Shown one piece after another: positions 9,769-19,776 of a stretch of DNA of 64,000 nt (its first letter is position 1; each line of letters begins with the position of its first letter). Position numbers and translations under genes: made by a program. This DNA comes from Cronobacter malonaticus LMG 23826. Its GTDB lineage: Bacteria; Pseudomonadota; Gammaproteobacteria; Enterobacterales; Enterobacteriaceae. Under the pieces are notes generated by a model that was not told the DNA's origin, ran no database searches, and saw only the letters and a program-made list of their open reading frames with translations. The stretch spans positions 2,480,001 through 2,544,000 of the forward strand of contig NZ_CP013940.1 in the NCBI RefSeq assembly GCF_001277215.2. The letters run 5' to 3'.

Positions 9769-10146
9769 ATGACTATGTACGCCACGCTTGAAGAAGCCAT
9801 TGACGCAGCACGCGAAGAGTTCCTCGCCGCGAATCCGGGAGTTGAGGAAGAGGACGCGGTTGTCGAACTGTTCAATATGCAAAAGTATGTGCTGCAGGAT
9901 GGGGAAATTATGTGGCAGGTAGAGTTCTTCGCCGATGAAACCGACGAAGGCGACTGCCTGACCGTGTTAACCGGCGATGCCGCCCAGAGCGTGTTTGACG
10001 GCGATTTCGATGAGATTGAGCTGCGCCAGGAGTGGCAGGAAGAAAACACTCTGCACGAATGGGATGAGGGCGAATTTCAGCTGGAGCCGCCGCTGGACAC
10101 CGAAGAGGGGCGCACCGCGGCGGACGAGTGGGACACTACCCGCTAA
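9769..10146 (+). CDS. mysB: Acidic protein MysB
   Basis: A 125-residue, strongly acidic cytosolic protein almost identical to E. coli MysB, which was found as a multicopy suppressor of secY/secA secretion defects. No catalytic motif is visible. Glu and Asp are spread through the protein, with only a few basic residues, and the C-terminus (EWDEGEFQLEPPLDTEEGR) is especially charged. The ATG at 9769 follows CAGGGAGTAAGCT. It converges on yceK with only three bases between the stop codons, so the two transcripts probably overlap. Molecular role remains unknown. Confidence 0.93.
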   Translation: MTMYATLEEAIDAAREEFLAANPGVEEEDAVVELFNMQKYVLQDGEIMWQVEFFADETDEGDCLTVLTGDAAQSVFDGDFDEIELRQEWQEENTLHEWDEGEFQLEPPLDTEEGRTAADEWDTTR

Positions 10147-10149
10147 GCG

Positions 10150-10377
10150 TTACTCATACGGGCCGTGATGCATATCGACTGGCAGCAGCAACGTGTCGAA
10201 GATAAGTGAAAAAGGCAGGTCGAGCATCAGGATAAAACGCCACGGCCTGTCGCGAACATCCCACTGCACGCCGGGGTAATACTGGTTGCCATGCCCCTGC
10301 CCCGGCACGGCGCGACTGATGATGCTGCCACATCCGCAGAGCATCCAGACGGCAAGCAGAACGGCGATAATTCTCAA
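10150..10377 (-). CDS. yceK: Small lipoprotein YceK (DUF1375)
   Basis: A 75-residue lipoprotein with signal MRIIAVLLAVWMLCGCGS and lipobox around the cysteine at residue 16. The rest is the conserved YceK body (GQGHGNQYYPGVQWDVRD and the C-terminal LLLPVDMHHGPYE). The start codon is TTG at 10377, supported by the family N-terminus and an AGG-containing site upstream. No function is established for the family. It converges on mysB. Confidence 0.88.
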   Translation of the reverse strand: MRIIAVLLAVWMLCGCGSIISRAVPGQGHGNQYYPGVQWDVRDRPWRFILMLDLPFSLIFDTLLLPVDMHHGPYE

Positions 10378-10432
10378 AGGCGACCTCGCGTTTTAACGTT
10401 ATGTATGCAGTATAACAGCCCGTCTGACGGGC

Positions 10433-10460
10433 AAAAAAATGCCGGCCTGATGGCCGGCAT
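10433..10460 (-). terminator. Rho-independent terminator after opgH
   Basis: ATGCCGGCC (10439-10447) pairs with GGCCGGCAT (10452-10460). Read on the minus strand it is followed by a T run (complement of 10433-10438). A second small hairpin (10418-10432) lies beyond it. Confidence 0.85.
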
Positions 10461-10483
10461 TTTCATTTCACTACGCTTAATGC

Positions 10484-13015
10484 TTACGGCGTGCTTAACG
10501 CCTGCGGGTTAAGCTTCAGCGTCTCGTAATGGTTTACCCAGGACGAATAACGCTCCGGGTGCGCCCAGACGCGATAGTGCATACGCGCCATCGTGACCGG
10601 ATCGCTCAACAACACCAGACGGCGGTCGCGGTTCAGTTTCTCCGGCGTATCGTTCAGCGCCTGCTCGACGTGACGATCGCGGGCGATTTCCAGCACGTGG
10701 CTTGCGCGGTGACGCGCGGTCGCCATGGCGGTTGCCAGCGCGTTAAACGACGGATGGAACACCGCGTGCATAAAGCCATCTTCTAGCGAACGGCTGCGGT
10801 TCAGCTCCAGATAACGGTCGGTATCCACCAGCACCTGCGGCGGCGAATACTCTTCCGGGATCAGGAACAGTTTCCAGCGTTTGGTGCGCAGGCCCACGGT
10901 CGCGCGGCTCGAAATCACCGACACGAACGGCGACAGGATCAGCGAGAACACGATAGGCGCCAGCCAGAACAGGAAGCGCAGATCAAGCCACGCCATGCCG
11001 ACCGCCCACACCAGACCCAGCAGCAGCTGAGAGCCGTGGCGCAGGAACGCTTCGCTCCACGGGGTGGAGTCGTCGTCGCGCTGCGGCGAGTTCCAGACCA
11101 CTTCCCAGCCAAGGAACGCGCTTACCACAAACACCGTGTGGAACAGCATACGCACCGGCGCCAGCAGTACCGAGAACAGCACTTCCAGCAGCAGAGAGAG
11201 CGTCACGCGCAGGAAGCCGCCGTACTCTTTCGGGCCTTTACACCAGATGAGAATGACGCTCAAAAGCTTCGGCAGGAACAGCAGCACCATCGTGGAAGCG
11301 AATAGCGCAATCGCGAGCTCAGGACGCCACTGTGGCCACACCGGGAACAGCTGACGCGGCTGGAGGAAGTATTGCGGCTCAGTGAGCGCATGTACCACCT
11401 GCAACGCCGTCGAGAGCGCCAGGAACAGGAACCAGAGCGGCGCAGAAAGATAAGACATCACGCCTGTCAGGAACACCGCACGGTGAACCGGGTGCATCCC
11501 TTTCACCAGGAACAGGCGGAAGTTCATCAGGTTGCCGTGGCACCAGCGACGGTCGCGCTTAAGCTCATCCAGCAGGTTCGGCGGCAGCTCTTCATACGAG
11601 CCTGGCAGATCGTAGGCAATCCACACGCCCCACCCCGCACGACGCATCAGCGCCGCTTCCACAAAGTCGTGAGAGAGGATAGAACCGGCGAAAGAGCCTT
11701 CGCCTGGCAGCGGTGCCAGCGCACAGTGCTCAATAAACGGCTTCACGCGGATAATGGCGTTATGGCCCCAGTAGTGCGATTCGCCCAGCTGCCAGAAGTG
11801 CAGGCCCGCGGTAAACAGCGGCCCATAGACGCGTGTCGCGAATTGCTGGCAGCGCGCATAGAGCGTGTCCATACCGGAGGCTTTCGGCGACGACTGGATG
11901 ATACCGGCGTTCGGGTTCGCTTCCATCAGACGCACCAGCCCGGTCAGACAGTCGCCCGTCATTACGGAGTCGGCGTCCAGCACCACCATATAGCTGTACT
12001 GGTTGCCCCAGCGGCGGCAGAAATCGTCGATGTTGCCGCTTTTACGCTTCACGCGACGACGACGGCGGCGATAGAAAATCTGCCCTTCGCCCTGCACTTC
12101 TGCGATCAGCTCCATCCAGGCTTTCTGCTCGGCGACGCAGATATCCGGATTGTAACTGTCGCTCAGGATATAAACGTCGAAGTGCGCCTGCTGGCCGGTG
12201 GCTTTCACCGACTCCCAGGTCGCGCGCAGGCCCGCGAAGACGCGATCCACGTCTTCGTTACAGATAGGCATGATAAGCGCGGTGCGATGCTCAGGGTTTA
12301 TCGGCTCGTCGCCCACTGTCGAGGCGGAGATGCTGTATTTATCTTTACCGATAAGCAGCTGCAAAAAGCCCATCAGCGCCGTCCAGAACCCGGCGCTCAC
12401 CCAGCAGAACAGGATGGCGAACAGGATCAGAATGCCGCTTTGCAGTACATACGGCAGTAGCTGCATCAGCGACACCAGCCAGTCCTGGCCCATCATATCC
12501 GCCGGGTTGATCAGCGCCCAGCCCTGATATGGCAGAATGGTTTTCATATACCAGGTGGCGACGACGGTCTGCGAGAGCGTCAGCAGCAGCAGAATGTAAC
12601 GGCGGATGGTGCCGACCGTACGCCATTTCTGCTCCGCGGCGCGCTCTTCTTTCGTCAGCCCCGCCATATAGCGCGGCAGCACTTCGCGACCGCGCAGACG
12701 GTCCCAGAAGCGCCCAATTGGGTTGGTGCGCCACGGGTCCGGGAACATGGAGGAACGCGTGGCCTTCGGCATGGCCTGGATCTGGGTGCGACCTTCATCG
12801 TCTTTGATCAGCTGATCGCCCTTAAGAAGCGAGTCTGACCAGCGCTGTTCAAGACGCGTTTTCACCGAACCCAGCGGGGAGTCATCCTCGCGGGCCCAGA
12901 CGCGCCCTTCAGCGTCCAGCGCCTGATGAAGGGCCTGCATGTCAGATGTCGGCAGCGTCGCTTTCTCAGCGTCAGAAAGCGGCAGCAGGTCGATATACTC
13001 AGTAGACTTATTCAT
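10484..13015 (-). CDS. opgH: Glucans biosynthesis glucosyltransferase OpgH
   Basis: A polytopic inner-membrane family 2 glycosyltransferase that builds the beta-1,2-glucose backbone of osmoregulated periplasmic glucans from UDP-glucose; in E. coli it also slows FtsZ assembly when UDP-glucose is high. It has 843 residues from the ATG at 13015. A cytoplasmic GT-A domain (about 245-510) carries the DADS-type aspartates ([12 protein letters not shown]), the [14 protein letters not shown] acceptor region and the RDRRWCHGN (Q/R)xxRW-like motif. Eight or so hydrophobic helices flank it. The start overlaps opgG by 8 bases and is probably translationally coupled; a further ten in-frame codons upstream were rejected because they lie inside opgG and are not conserved. 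Confidence 0.97.
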   Translation of the reverse strand: MNKSTEYIDLLPLSDAEKATLPTSDMQALHQALDAEGRVWAREDDSPLGSVKTRLEQRWSDSLLKGDQLIKDDEGRTQIQAMPKATRSSMFPDPWRTNPIGRFWDRLRGREVLPRYMAGLTKEERAAEQKWRTVGTIRRYILLLLTLSQTVVATWYMKTILPYQGWALINPADMMGQDWLVSLMQLLPYVLQSGILILFAILFCWVSAGFWTALMGFLQLLIGKDKYSISASTVGDEPINPEHRTALIMPICNEDVDRVFAGLRATWESVKATGQQAHFDVYILSDSYNPDICVAEQKAWMELIAEVQGEGQIFYRRRRRRVKRKSGNIDDFCRRWGNQYSYMVVLDADSVMTGDCLTGLVRLMEANPNAGIIQSSPKASGMDTLYARCQQFATRVYGPLFTAGLHFWQLGESHYWGHNAIIRVKPFIEHCALAPLPGEGSFAGSILSHDFVEAALMRRAGWGVWIAYDLPGSYEELPPNLLDELKRDRRWCHGNLMNFRLFLVKGMHPVHRAVFLTGVMSYLSAPLWFLFLALSTALQVVHALTEPQYFLQPRQLFPVWPQWRPELAIALFASTMVLLFLPKLLSVILIWCKGPKEYGGFLRVTLSLLLEVLFSVLLAPVRMLFHTVFVVSAFLGWEVVWNSPQRDDDSTPWSEAFLRHGSQLLLGLVWAVGMAWLDLRFLFWLAPIVFSLILSPFVSVISSRATVGLRTKRWKLFLIPEEYSPPQVLVDTDRYLELNRSRSLEDGFMHAVFHPSFNALATAMATARHRASHVLEIARDRHVEQALNDTPEKLNRDRRLVLLSDPVTMARMHYRVWAHPERYSSWVNHYETLKLNPQALSTP

Positions 13016-14561
13016 TGGCAGGTAGCTGATAGCTCCAGGTTTCACTCAGCGGCTGATCGCCATTCACAAGGGCAGCGCGCATTTCAGTGGTTTTCTTGGC
13101 GTCTTTGATTTTCACGCGCAGCGTCATACGCCAGCCTTTGGTGACCGGGTTGTAGCGCACGCTGTTTTCTACGATTTCGCCGTTATCGCCAATGCTCGCC
13201 TGAGCGGTCACCGGCGTGTTATCCGGCAGCTTTTGCATGTCGGTGCCGGTGAAATCCACCACAAACGCGATGGTGCCATCCGGCTGACGGATAAGGTTGG
13301 ACTGTTTCACATCGCCCGTGGAGCGGCGCGTCTGCAGTACCCATGCGTTTTCCGGCGCGTGCAGTTTGTCTTCGTCGCGGCTAAAGGTGATGGTGTATTT
13401 GAAATTCATCTCCTTGCCCGGCTCCGGCAGCTGATCCGGCGTCCAGTAAGCGACGATGTTATCGTTGGTTTCGTCGTTGGTCGGAATTTCCACCAGCTCG
13501 ACTTTCCCTTTACCCCACTGCCCTTGCGGAGTGACCCACGCGCTCGGACGCAGATCGTAGCGGTCGTCGATATCCTCAAAACGGGAGAACTGACGACCGC
13601 GCTGCAACAGGCCAAAGCCCTGCGGGTTTTCGGTGGTAAACGTGCTGACCGCCAGGTGTTTCGGGTTATTCAGCGGACGCCAGATCCACTCGCCGTTACC
13701 GGCGTGCAGGGAGAGACCGTTGGAGTCATGCAGTTCCGGGCGGTAATTAGTGGCGGGCGACGGCTGGTTCGGCCCGAAGAGGAACATACTGGTCAGCGGT
13801 GCAACGCCCAGTTTGCCCACTTTATCGCGCAGATAGACTTTCGACTGCACGTCCACGACCGTATCGCGACCGGGGGTGATGATGAAGCGATAGGCACCTG
13901 TGGCACGCGGAGAATCCAGCAGCGCGTAAATTGTCAGGCGTTTGTCGGTCGGTTTAGGACGCTCAATCCAGAACTCGCGAAAGCGCGGGAACTCTTCGCC
14001 CGACGGCAGCGCGGTGTCGATAGCCAGACCGCGTGCGGAAAGCCCGTACACCTGGCCCTGGCCGATGACGCGGAAATAGCTCGCGCCCAGCATGCTGACG
14101 ATTTCGTCGTTTTTATCTTTGCTGTTGATCGGATAGAGCACTTTGAAACCGGCGAAGCCCAGGTCTTTGACGGTGTCTTTGTCGTGCTGCACGTTGCCGA
14201 AATTAAAATAATCCGGGCTGTACTTAATTTTGCGAACCGTATTGGCCGTCACCTCGTTAAGGGCAACCGGCGTGTCGAAGTACATACCCTGATGGTAGAA
14301 TTCAAGCTTGAACGGGGTTTTGATTTTGCTCCAGTAGGCATTGTCATGATTGAACTGGATCTGTTGGTAGTCCGCGTATTTCATATCGCGGAAAACGGAG
14401 GGCAGGTTGCTTTTCGGCGCTTCATAGCTTTTTCCCGCTAAGGATTTCGCCTGTTTTGCGACGTCGTCGATAGTGAAGGCCCAACCCGAAGTGGTATAAA
14501 GTGACAACATCACTGCTGCACCCAGCCAACCCATTTTCATCATCTGTGTTTTATGTTTCAT
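13008..14561 (-). CDS. opgG: Glucans biosynthesis protein OpgG
   Basis: A periplasmic protein required for osmoregulated glucan synthesis, thought to act on the nascent backbone made by OpgH (branching or release). It is about 517 residues with a signal peptide ending SGWA before FTIDDVAKQ and a two-domain beta-sandwich family body with blocks such as [12 protein letters not shown] and [13 protein letters not shown]. Start choice is open: ATG 14561 (used here), ATG 14543 as in the shorter E. coli annotation, or GTG 14573, which sits too close to the GGGGG site. It forms an operon with opgH (8-base overlap) and is divergent from opgC across 255 bases containing both promoters. Confidence 0.95.
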   Translation of the reverse strand: MKHKTQMMKMGWLGAAVMLSLYTTSGWAFTIDDVAKQAKSLAGKSYEAPKSNLPSVFRDMKYADYQQIQFNHDNAYWSKIKTPFKLEFYHQGMYFDTPVALNEVTANTVRKIKYSPDYFNFGNVQHDKDTVKDLGFAGFKVLYPINSKDKNDEIVSMLGASYFRVIGQGQVYGLSARGLAIDTALPSGEEFPRFREFWIERPKPTDKRLTIYALLDSPRATGAYRFIITPGRDTVVDVQSKVYLRDKVGKLGVAPLTSMFLFGPNQPSPATNYRPELHDSNGLSLHAGNGEWIWRPLNNPKHLAVSTFTTENPQGFGLLQRGRQFSRFEDIDDRYDLRPSAWVTPQGQWGKGKVELVEIPTNDETNDNIVAYWTPDQLPEPGKEMNFKYTITFSRDEDKLHAPENAWVLQTRRSTGDVKQSNLIRQPDGTIAFVVDFTGTDMQKLPDNTPVTAQASIGDNGEIVENSVRYNPVTKGWRMTLRVKIKDAKKTTEMRAALVNGDQPLSETWSYQLPANE

Positions 14562-14816
14562 ATAACTAAGCACTTCCCCCTTTGTGTGCTTAAATCAATC
14601 CGATCCATTTTAATGGAAACTTGCGGTTTCCGACAACACAATCCCCGCTTTGTTCAGCACGTCGGCTCAGCGATTAAGCAAATGAATGCGCGCCATTTTC
14701 GCTTTGCGAATTTGTCCTGGAGACTGTGTCTCGGCCTTCCTGTAGGGTGGGGGCCGAATCTAAAACAGAATCAGCCTGAGGGATAAGGCGAATAGTCCGA
14801 GATTTTATGGAGTGAT

Positions 14817-15974
14817 ATGACGACACCAACACAGAGAGAATTTTTTCTCGATTCCATACGCGCATGGTTGATGCTCCTGGGCATCCCGTTTCATATTTCG
14901 CTGATCTATTCCACGCATCAGTGGCACGTCAACAGCCTGACTCCTTCTGTGAGTCTGACCGTCTTTAACGACTTCATCCACGCCTTCCGCATGCAGGTAT
15001 TCTTTGTTATTTCAGGATATTTTTCCTACATGCTGTTCCTGCGCTACCCGCGAAAACGCTGGTGGAAAGTACGTGTGGAGCGTGTCGGCATTCCGATGCT
15101 GACCGCGATCCCCTTGCTCACACTGCCGCAATTTTTGATGCTGCAATATGTCAAAGGCCGCGCCGATAGCTGGCATACGCTTTCCGGCTACGACAAATAC
15201 AATACGCTGGTGTGGGAGCTCACATCGCATTTATGGTTTTTATTGGTGCTGGTGGTTTTCACCACGCTCGGTCTGCTGATATTTCAGTGGATAAAAAACG
15301 TCCCGGAAGAAAAAAGCGCAGCGCTGGCTGAACGCCTGACATTAGGAAAACTCTCAACGCTGTTTTTACTTTTCGGCGTCGCGTTTGCTGCTTTGCGCCG
15401 GCTTATTTTTATTATCTACGCCCCGATATTAAGCGATGGGTTGTTTAATTTCGTGGTGATGCAGACCCTGTTTTATTCGCCGTTTTTTATTCTCGGCGCG
15501 CTGGCGTTTAAACACGCCTCGCTGAAAAACCGCTTTACCACCTTCTCGCCTGGCTGCGCGCTGGGTTCGGCGGTGGCCTTTGCCGCCTATCTGCTGAACC
15601 AGCGTTACGGCAGCGGCGACGCCTGGATGTATGAAACCGACAACGTTATCAGCATGCTGATGGGGCTGTGGATGGTGAATGTGGTGTTCTCGCTCGGCCA
15701 CCGCCTGCTGAATTTTAAATCGGCGCGCGTCACCTATTTCGTTAACGCCTCACTGTTTATCTATCTGGTACACCATCCGCTGACGCTGTTCTTCGGCGCG
15801 TATATCACGCCGCACATTCACTCTAACGCGCTGGGCTTTATCGCAGGCCTGGTGTTTGTGATTGGCATTGCGGTGGCGTTATATGAGGTCCATCTGCGCA
15901 TTCCGCTGCTGCGCTTTCTGTTCTCAGGCAAGCCGCAAAATAAAACCCCGTCGCCGGGTACCGCGACGGGGTGA
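14817..15974 (+). CDS. opgC: Glucans biosynthesis protein C (succinyltransferase)
   Basis: An inner-membrane acyltransferase-3 family protein, 385 residues with about ten hydrophobic segments, that succinylates periplasmic glucans. Family landmarks are [15 protein letters not shown] near residues 15-29 with the conserved histidine, the [12 protein letters not shown] block and the late VHHPLTLFF. The ATG at 14817 follows ATGGAGTGAT. The divergent arrangement with opgGH is the same as in E. coli and places backbone synthesis and modification side by side. Its last codons form half of the terminator for the convergent clsC. Confidence 0.96.
   Translation: MTTPTQREFFLDSIRAWLMLLGIPFHISLIYSTHQWHVNSLTPSVSLTVFNDFIHAFRMQVFFVISGYFSYMLFLRYPRKRWWKVRVERVGIPMLTAIPLLTLPQFLMLQYVKGRADSWHTLSGYDKYNTLVWELTSHLWFLLVLVVFTTLGLLIFQWIKNVPEEKSAALAERLTLGKLSTLFLLFGVAFAALRRLIFIIYAPILSDGLFNFVVMQTLFYSPFFILGALAFKHASLKNRFTTFSPGCALGSAVAFAAYLLNQRYGSGDAWMYETDNVISMLMGLWMVNVVFSLGHRLLNFKSARVTYFVNASLFIYLVHHPLTLFFGAYITPHIHSNALGFIAGLVFVIGIAVALYEVHLRIPLLRFLFSGKPQNKTPSPGTATG
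15942..15971 (-). terminator. Terminator for clsC, embedded in the 3' end of opgC
   Basis: A 9-bp perfect stem (15946-15954 with 15963-15971) followed on the minus strand by TTTTA. It lies within the last codons of opgC, so the coding sequence and the terminator share bases. Confidence 0.8.
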
Positions 15975-16004
15975 TCCTGATACGCGTCCTGGCGGCGCGT
16001 ATGT

Positions 16005-17492
16005 TCAGAGCAGCCACTCAACGGGGAGACGGTACACCAGGCGCACCAGCAGGCGCTGCCAGAAGCGTGTTTTCGGCTCCTTTTTCCAGACAATCTCCTG
16101 ACCGTCTTTCTCTTCAATCCAGTTGATGCGTCCCCAGCGGTCGAGCCGCAGCGCCCAGGCGGCCTCGCGGCGCGTGCGGGTAAAACGCTTGTGAATCGCG
16201 CCCGCCAGCGTTTCGCTTTCAATCACAAACCCCATTTCGGTATTGAGCATCGCCGAGCGCGGATCGAAATTAAACGAGCCGATAAAGACCTGGTTGTTAT
16301 CCACGCTGAAGGTTTTGGCGTGCAGGCTGGAGCCGGAATTCCCGGTCAGCCCGCGGTCATGCGGCACGCGCCCGGCGTCGCGTGTCGGTTTAAGCTCATA
16401 CAGCTCAACACCGTGACGCAGCAGTTTCTTACGCCAGCGCGCGTATCCGGCATGAACGACCGCAACATCGTTCGCTGCCAGTGAGTTCGTCAGAATCGCG
16501 ATTTTCACCCCTTTGCGACGCAGCGCCAGCAGCATCGCCACGCCGCCACGGGTCGGGACAAAATAGGAGGAGATGATATCGAACTGCGATTTCGGCTCGC
16601 CGATAAGGCTCATCATACGCTGCGGCAGCAGCGTATGCCGGCGCGCTTTCCCCTGCCCTTTGCGCGGATCGTCGCTTAACAGCCGGGTTTTTGCCCACAC
16701 CAGCGGCAGCGTGCGAGTTTCGATATAGCTTGCAAAGCGCGTACTCTCCAGACGCTCCAGATAGCGCTGCGCCACCGGATCGTCCTTCCAGTGCGGCGGC
16801 AGCTGCACGCGGGCATCAATGTCCTCAGTCCCGACATCCAGAACATTTTCCAGCGTCGAGACCGACCGGCTATGCCAGTAGCGTTCGAAATCCTGTGTGA
16901 CCTCCGCCACCACCGGGCCAATCGCCAGCACGTCGAGATCGGAGAACAGCGGCTGTTCGCCTGCCCCAAAATAGGCATCGCCGACGTTACGCCCGCCGAT
17001 AATCGTCACTTCACCATCGACCGTGAAGCTTTTGTTGTGCATCCGGCGGTTGAGCCTGGCGAAATCGGTGAGATAACCGAGCGCGCGCAGCGTGCGAAAA
17101 GAGAAAGGATTAAACAGGCGGATTTCAATATTCGGATGCGCGTTCAGTAGCCGCAGCGTGCTGTCCATCCCCACCGTATTGTTATCATCCAGCAGGATAC
17201 GCACCCGCACGCCGCGTCGCGCCGCCGCCAGCAGCGCGCCGAACAGCAATCGCCCGGACATATCGTCTTCCCAGATATAGTACTGGACGTCGATGGTCTG
17301 CTCGGCCATCTCCGCCAGCAGATAGCGGGCGGCAAAGGCGTCGAGGCTGTCGTCGAGCGGGTGTAACCCGCTGTGATTGGGGTGTTGCGCCGTCGTCGGT
17401 GCGATAGCGCGTCCGAGCCGGGTGTTATGCGCCCGGCTGTTCGTCGTATTGTCCCAGTAACCGCTGGTAAAGCAGGAAGTTTTCTTCGTCAT
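16005..17492 (-). CDS. clsC: Cardiolipin synthase C
   Basis: A phospholipase-D superfamily enzyme that in E. coli makes cardiolipin from phosphatidylglycerol and phosphatidylethanolamine, helped by its neighbour YmdB. Two HKD motifs are visible: HNKSFTVDG and later HAKTFSVDN, each followed by a glycine/asparagine block ([19 protein letters not shown]). From the ATG at 17492 it has 495 residues; family similarity begins about 25 residues in, where E. coli has its own ATG but this genome has none in frame. The true start may therefore be non-canonical or lie within ymdB, which it overlaps by 68 bases, suggesting coupling. Confidence 0.93.
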   Translation of the reverse strand: MTKKTSCFTSGYWDNTTNSRAHNTRLGRAIAPTTAQHPNHSGLHPLDDSLDAFAARYLLAEMAEQTIDVQYYIWEDDMSGRLLFGALLAAARRGVRVRILLDDNNTVGMDSTLRLLNAHPNIEIRLFNPFSFRTLRALGYLTDFARLNRRMHNKSFTVDGEVTIIGGRNVGDAYFGAGEQPLFSDLDVLAIGPVVAEVTQDFERYWHSRSVSTLENVLDVGTEDIDARVQLPPHWKDDPVAQRYLERLESTRFASYIETRTLPLVWAKTRLLSDDPRKGQGKARRHTLLPQRMMSLIGEPKSQFDIISSYFVPTRGGVAMLLALRRKGVKIAILTNSLAANDVAVVHAGYARWRKKLLRHGVELYELKPTRDAGRVPHDRGLTGNSGSSLHAKTFSVDNNQVFIGSFNFDPRSAMLNTEMGFVIESETLAGAIHKRFTRTRREAAWALRLDRWGRINWIEEKDGQEIVWKKEPKTRFWQRLLVRLVYRLPVEWLL

Positions 17493-17967
17493 AGCAAACA
17501 AAGTATACCTGCTTCGGTTGAGGGTGCCTGGTGAGATAGTCTGAAACGGTCTCGAAGGCGATTTGCGCCGCGGCCGCTTTTGGGTAGCCATAAATCCCGG
17601 TGCTGATAGCCGGGAACGCCACGCTGCTGTAGCCATTGGCAGCCACCAGCTGAAGGCTGTTGCGATAAGCGTCCGCTAAAAGTTGCGGCTCGTTATCCTG
17701 CCCGCCGCGCCAGACAGGCCCCACGGTATGCACCACGGCTTTCGCCGCGAGGTTACCCGCTTCGGTGATCACGGCGTGGCCCGGCTGACACTCGCCCTGC
17801 TGCTGGCGCACCACTTTGCAGGCAGCGAGCAGCGCCGGCCCGGCGGCGCGATGAATAGCGCCATCCACACCGCCGCCACCCATCAGCGACGGATTGGCGG
17901 CGTTGACGATAACATCGACATCAATGCGGGTGATGTCGCCCTGCACCACGTTAATACGTCCGGACAT
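17425..17967 (-). CDS. ymdB: O-acetyl-ADP-ribose deacetylase / RNase III inhibitor YmdB
   Basis: A macrodomain protein of 180 residues in the cytosol. It hydrolyses O-acetyl-ADP-ribose, and in E. coli it also inhibits RNase III and stimulates ClsC. Macrodomain signatures are present: [19 protein letters not shown] near residues 10-28, [14 protein letters not shown] (the catalytic Asp follows the glycine run), and [12 protein letters not shown] near residues 118-129. A clear AGGAGAG site precedes the ATG at 17967. It is the first gene of a ymdB-clsC pair with overlapping ends. Confidence 0.95.
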   Translation of the reverse strand: MSGRINVVQGDITRIDVDVIVNAANPSLMGGGGVDGAIHRAAGPALLAACKVVRQQQGECQPGHAVITEAGNLAAKAVVHTVGPVWRGGQDNEPQLLADAYRNSLQLVAANGYSSVAFPAISTGIYGYPKAAAAQIAFETVSDYLTRHPQPKQVYFVCYDEENFLLYQRLLGQYDEQPGA

Positions 17968-18039
17968 ACTTCTCTCCTGACTCTCTACTGTTCCTTAAAG
18001 TGTAGAACAGCACGCCATGAGACTGCCGCCAAAACCTGC

Positions 18040-18342
18040 TCAGCGGTAGGTTAGCGTCAGAATACCGAGCGTATGCGCGGGATTGAGGTAATCGAGGCGA
18101 CTGCTCACCCAGCTGGAATGCCTTTCGCGCACGCCTGACGAGCGCAGGGAGAGCGTCTGCCGATGCACCTGGTTACCACGCAGGCATGACACTTCAATAC
18201 GCGCCGCCTGACGCGCAACCGAACAGCCCTCTTCGACAATCGCACCATGAAAGGTAATCGTTCCACCCGCCTGTGCAAGGCCAGGACCAGAGAAACCGAC
18301 GAGTGCTGCGGTAATGAGCGTAACGAAAAGCGGCTTGTGCAT
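18040..18342 (-). CDS. ymdA: YmdA-like small exported protein after the curli operon
   Basis: A 100-residue protein with a signal peptide ending near ALAQA (about residue 25). The mature part begins GGTITFHGAIVEEGCSV, the pattern of a type-1 pilin N-terminal strand, with two cysteines (EEGCSV and VSCLRG) spaced to form a disulfide. It occupies the place of ymdA, downstream of csgC. I infer an immunoglobulin-like, fimbrillin-related fold of about 75 residues, shorter than a true pilin, and no donor-strand chaperone is encoded nearby. Function is unknown; the ymdA symbol rests on position more than on recalled sequence. Confidence 0.65.
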   Translation of the reverse strand: MHKPLFVTLITAALVGFSGPGLAQAGGTITFHGAIVEEGCSVARQAARIEVSCLRGNQVHRQTLSLRSSGVRERHSSWVSSRLDYLNPAHTLGILTLTYR

Positions 18343-18482
18343 AGCGATGACTCCTGCAGAGGCGTTATTATTTTAACTTGCAATTAACATATAAATTACA
18401 AATTGACATAATTAAAGCCGATACCGAAGAAATCCATCGCCCGGTCAGCGCATAAAAAGGGTCTTAAATCAGAAGACGGTGT

Positions 18483-18812
18483 TCAGGTGCGCGCGGAGGG
18501 CGACCACTGCCCGGTAAAACTCGCCGTGCCGCTGTCGCTGACGGTGATCCGCAGCGTGACGGTGTCGTCAGCCGCGACGCTTAAGAAGTACGTAGACAGC
18601 GCAAGCGGAGCGTCAGGCGAGAGGGTTAACACTTTTCGCTGCTGAGTGACGACGCTACCGGATCTGCCCTGCCGGCGCAGCTCCATCTCAATACGACACA
18701 GACAAGCGTGGGCCACGGTCACGACAGGCGTCACTTGCCACCCCGCATCCTGAGGCTGCGCCTTGAACGCCACCTCTCCGCTTAACGCGGCGATCATGAG
18801 TAAATCAAGCAT
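18483..18812 (-). CDS. csgC: Curli assembly protein CsgC
   Basis: A 109-residue periplasmic chaperone-like protein. E. coli CsgC stops CsgA from forming amyloid inside the cell. The N-terminus is a short signal (MLDLLMIAALSGEVAF), and the CLCR motif (ACLCRIEMEL, about residues 36-45) holds the CxC pair typical of the family. The remainder forms the Ig-like strands seen in the family. It is the third gene of the csgBAC operon and starts 48 bases after csgA. Similarity to E. coli is moderate, normal for this fast-changing gene. Confidence 0.9.
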   Translation of the reverse strand: MLDLLMIAALSGEVAFKAQPQDAGWQVTPVVTVAHACLCRIEMELRRQGRSGSVVTQQRKVLTLSPDAPLALSTYFLSVAADDTVTLRITVSDSGTASFTGQWSPSART

Positions 18813-18860
18813 AGTGGATGCCCTCCTGATAAAGCAGGGCCGCGGCCCTGCGCAGGATAA

Positions 18861-19277
18861 TCAATACTGAGAGGCGCTGGCGTGGTTGCCGTAGCCGGTC
18901 TGGGTCACATAGACCTGTGAACCGGACGCGGTCTGGTTGACCAGCGCGCCGTTCTGTACGCCGTTCTGGTTTACCGTCACGCCGGAGTCGTGACCGTTCC
19001 ATTGATCGATGGTGGAGTTGTTGGCGAAACCGTTCTGATTAAGCAGAATTTTGCTGTCGTCAGAACCCTGCCCGACATCCGCGCCATTCGCGGTGCCAAG
19101 CTGGTTAATTTCAGTGGTTGAGTTTTTAGCATCCGACTGCAGCGCGGTCGTATTGTTATTAACGCCTTGCTGATAGATTTTCAGCGTGGAGTTTTCAGCG
19201 GACTGATGGAAAGGAAATGCCATTGCGCTACCGGAAACAACCAGTGCGGCGATAACAGCGATTTTAATCAATTTCAT
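18861..19277 (-). CDS. csgA: Major curlin subunit CsgA
   Basis: The main subunit of curli amyloid fibres, secreted through CsgG and polymerised on CsgB at the surface. It has 138 residues with a signal peptide ending AMA before FPFHQ. Five imperfect repeats of about 22 residues follow the pattern S-x5-Q-x-G-x-x-N...Q, the last ending ASASQY at the C-terminus. E. coli CsgA has 151 residues, so this is a shorter form: the glycine-rich N-terminal leader (N22) is reduced. The polar Gln/Asn repeats are those that stack as the beta-solenoid. The gene follows csgB by 43 bases; the AT-rich gap before csgC could be where operon mRNA is attenuated. Confidence 0.95.
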   Translation of the reverse strand: MKLIKIAVIAALVVSGSAMAFPFHQSAENSTLKIYQQGVNNNTTALQSDAKNSTTEINQLGTANGADVGQGSDDSKILLNQNGFANNSTIDQWNGHDSGVTVNQNGVQNGALVNQTASGSQVYVTQTGYGNHASASQY

Positions 19278-19320
19278 GAGACAACCCCCATTGGAAAGAT
19301 GTTAAAAACACGAAATGGCG

Positions 19321-19776
19321 TTAACGCTGAATGATGCGAACGGCCATCATTGACTGCCTTTGCACAACAACTGCGGTTTTTTGCGTCCCTGCCTGAATAA
19401 TACTCGCGCGGTTCCCCACCCCCTGTTGCGTCACCGAGGCGAGATTCCCGTAGCCTTCCTGACTAATCGTTGCCTGATTCGCGGCGCCTGTTTGCATGAC
19501 AGTAGCCACGTTGGCATACCCTTGCTGATCGATAGCGGCCTGATTGGCGATACCGTTCTGGACAATCGTGGCCTGTAACTTTGCTCCTTCCTGGCGTACC
19601 AGCGCATTATTTCGCGTCCCTTCCTGGCCTATGATTGCCGCCTGATTCAGCGACGAGCGGCTTAATTCATTTACGGCAAAGTTATATTCAGCGCCAGCCA
19701 TATCGGCGTTAACTGCAAACGCCGCTGATGACGCGAATAAAGAACCAAAACAACAGCTCAGCAATAATCTATTCAT
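19321..19776 (-). CDS. csgB: Minor curlin / nucleator CsgB
   Basis: The surface-anchored nucleator that templates CsgA amyloid assembly, 151 residues like E. coli CsgB. It has a signal peptide ending AAFA, then about five Gln/Asn repeats (for example NQATISQEGYGNLASVTQQG). The final repeat carries basic residues (VVVQRQSMMAVRIIQR), as in E. coli, where that end anchors CsgB to the cell. The ATG at 19776 follows CAGGAGTAAT. It is the first gene of csgBAC and faces csgD across a long regulatory gap. Confidence 0.95.
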   Translation of the reverse strand: MNRLLLSCCFGSLFASSAAFAVNADMAGAEYNFAVNELSRSSLNQAAIIGQEGTRNNALVRQEGAKLQATIVQNGIANQAAIDQQGYANVATVMQTGAANQATISQEGYGNLASVTQQGVGNRASIIQAGTQKTAVVVQRQSMMAVRIIQR

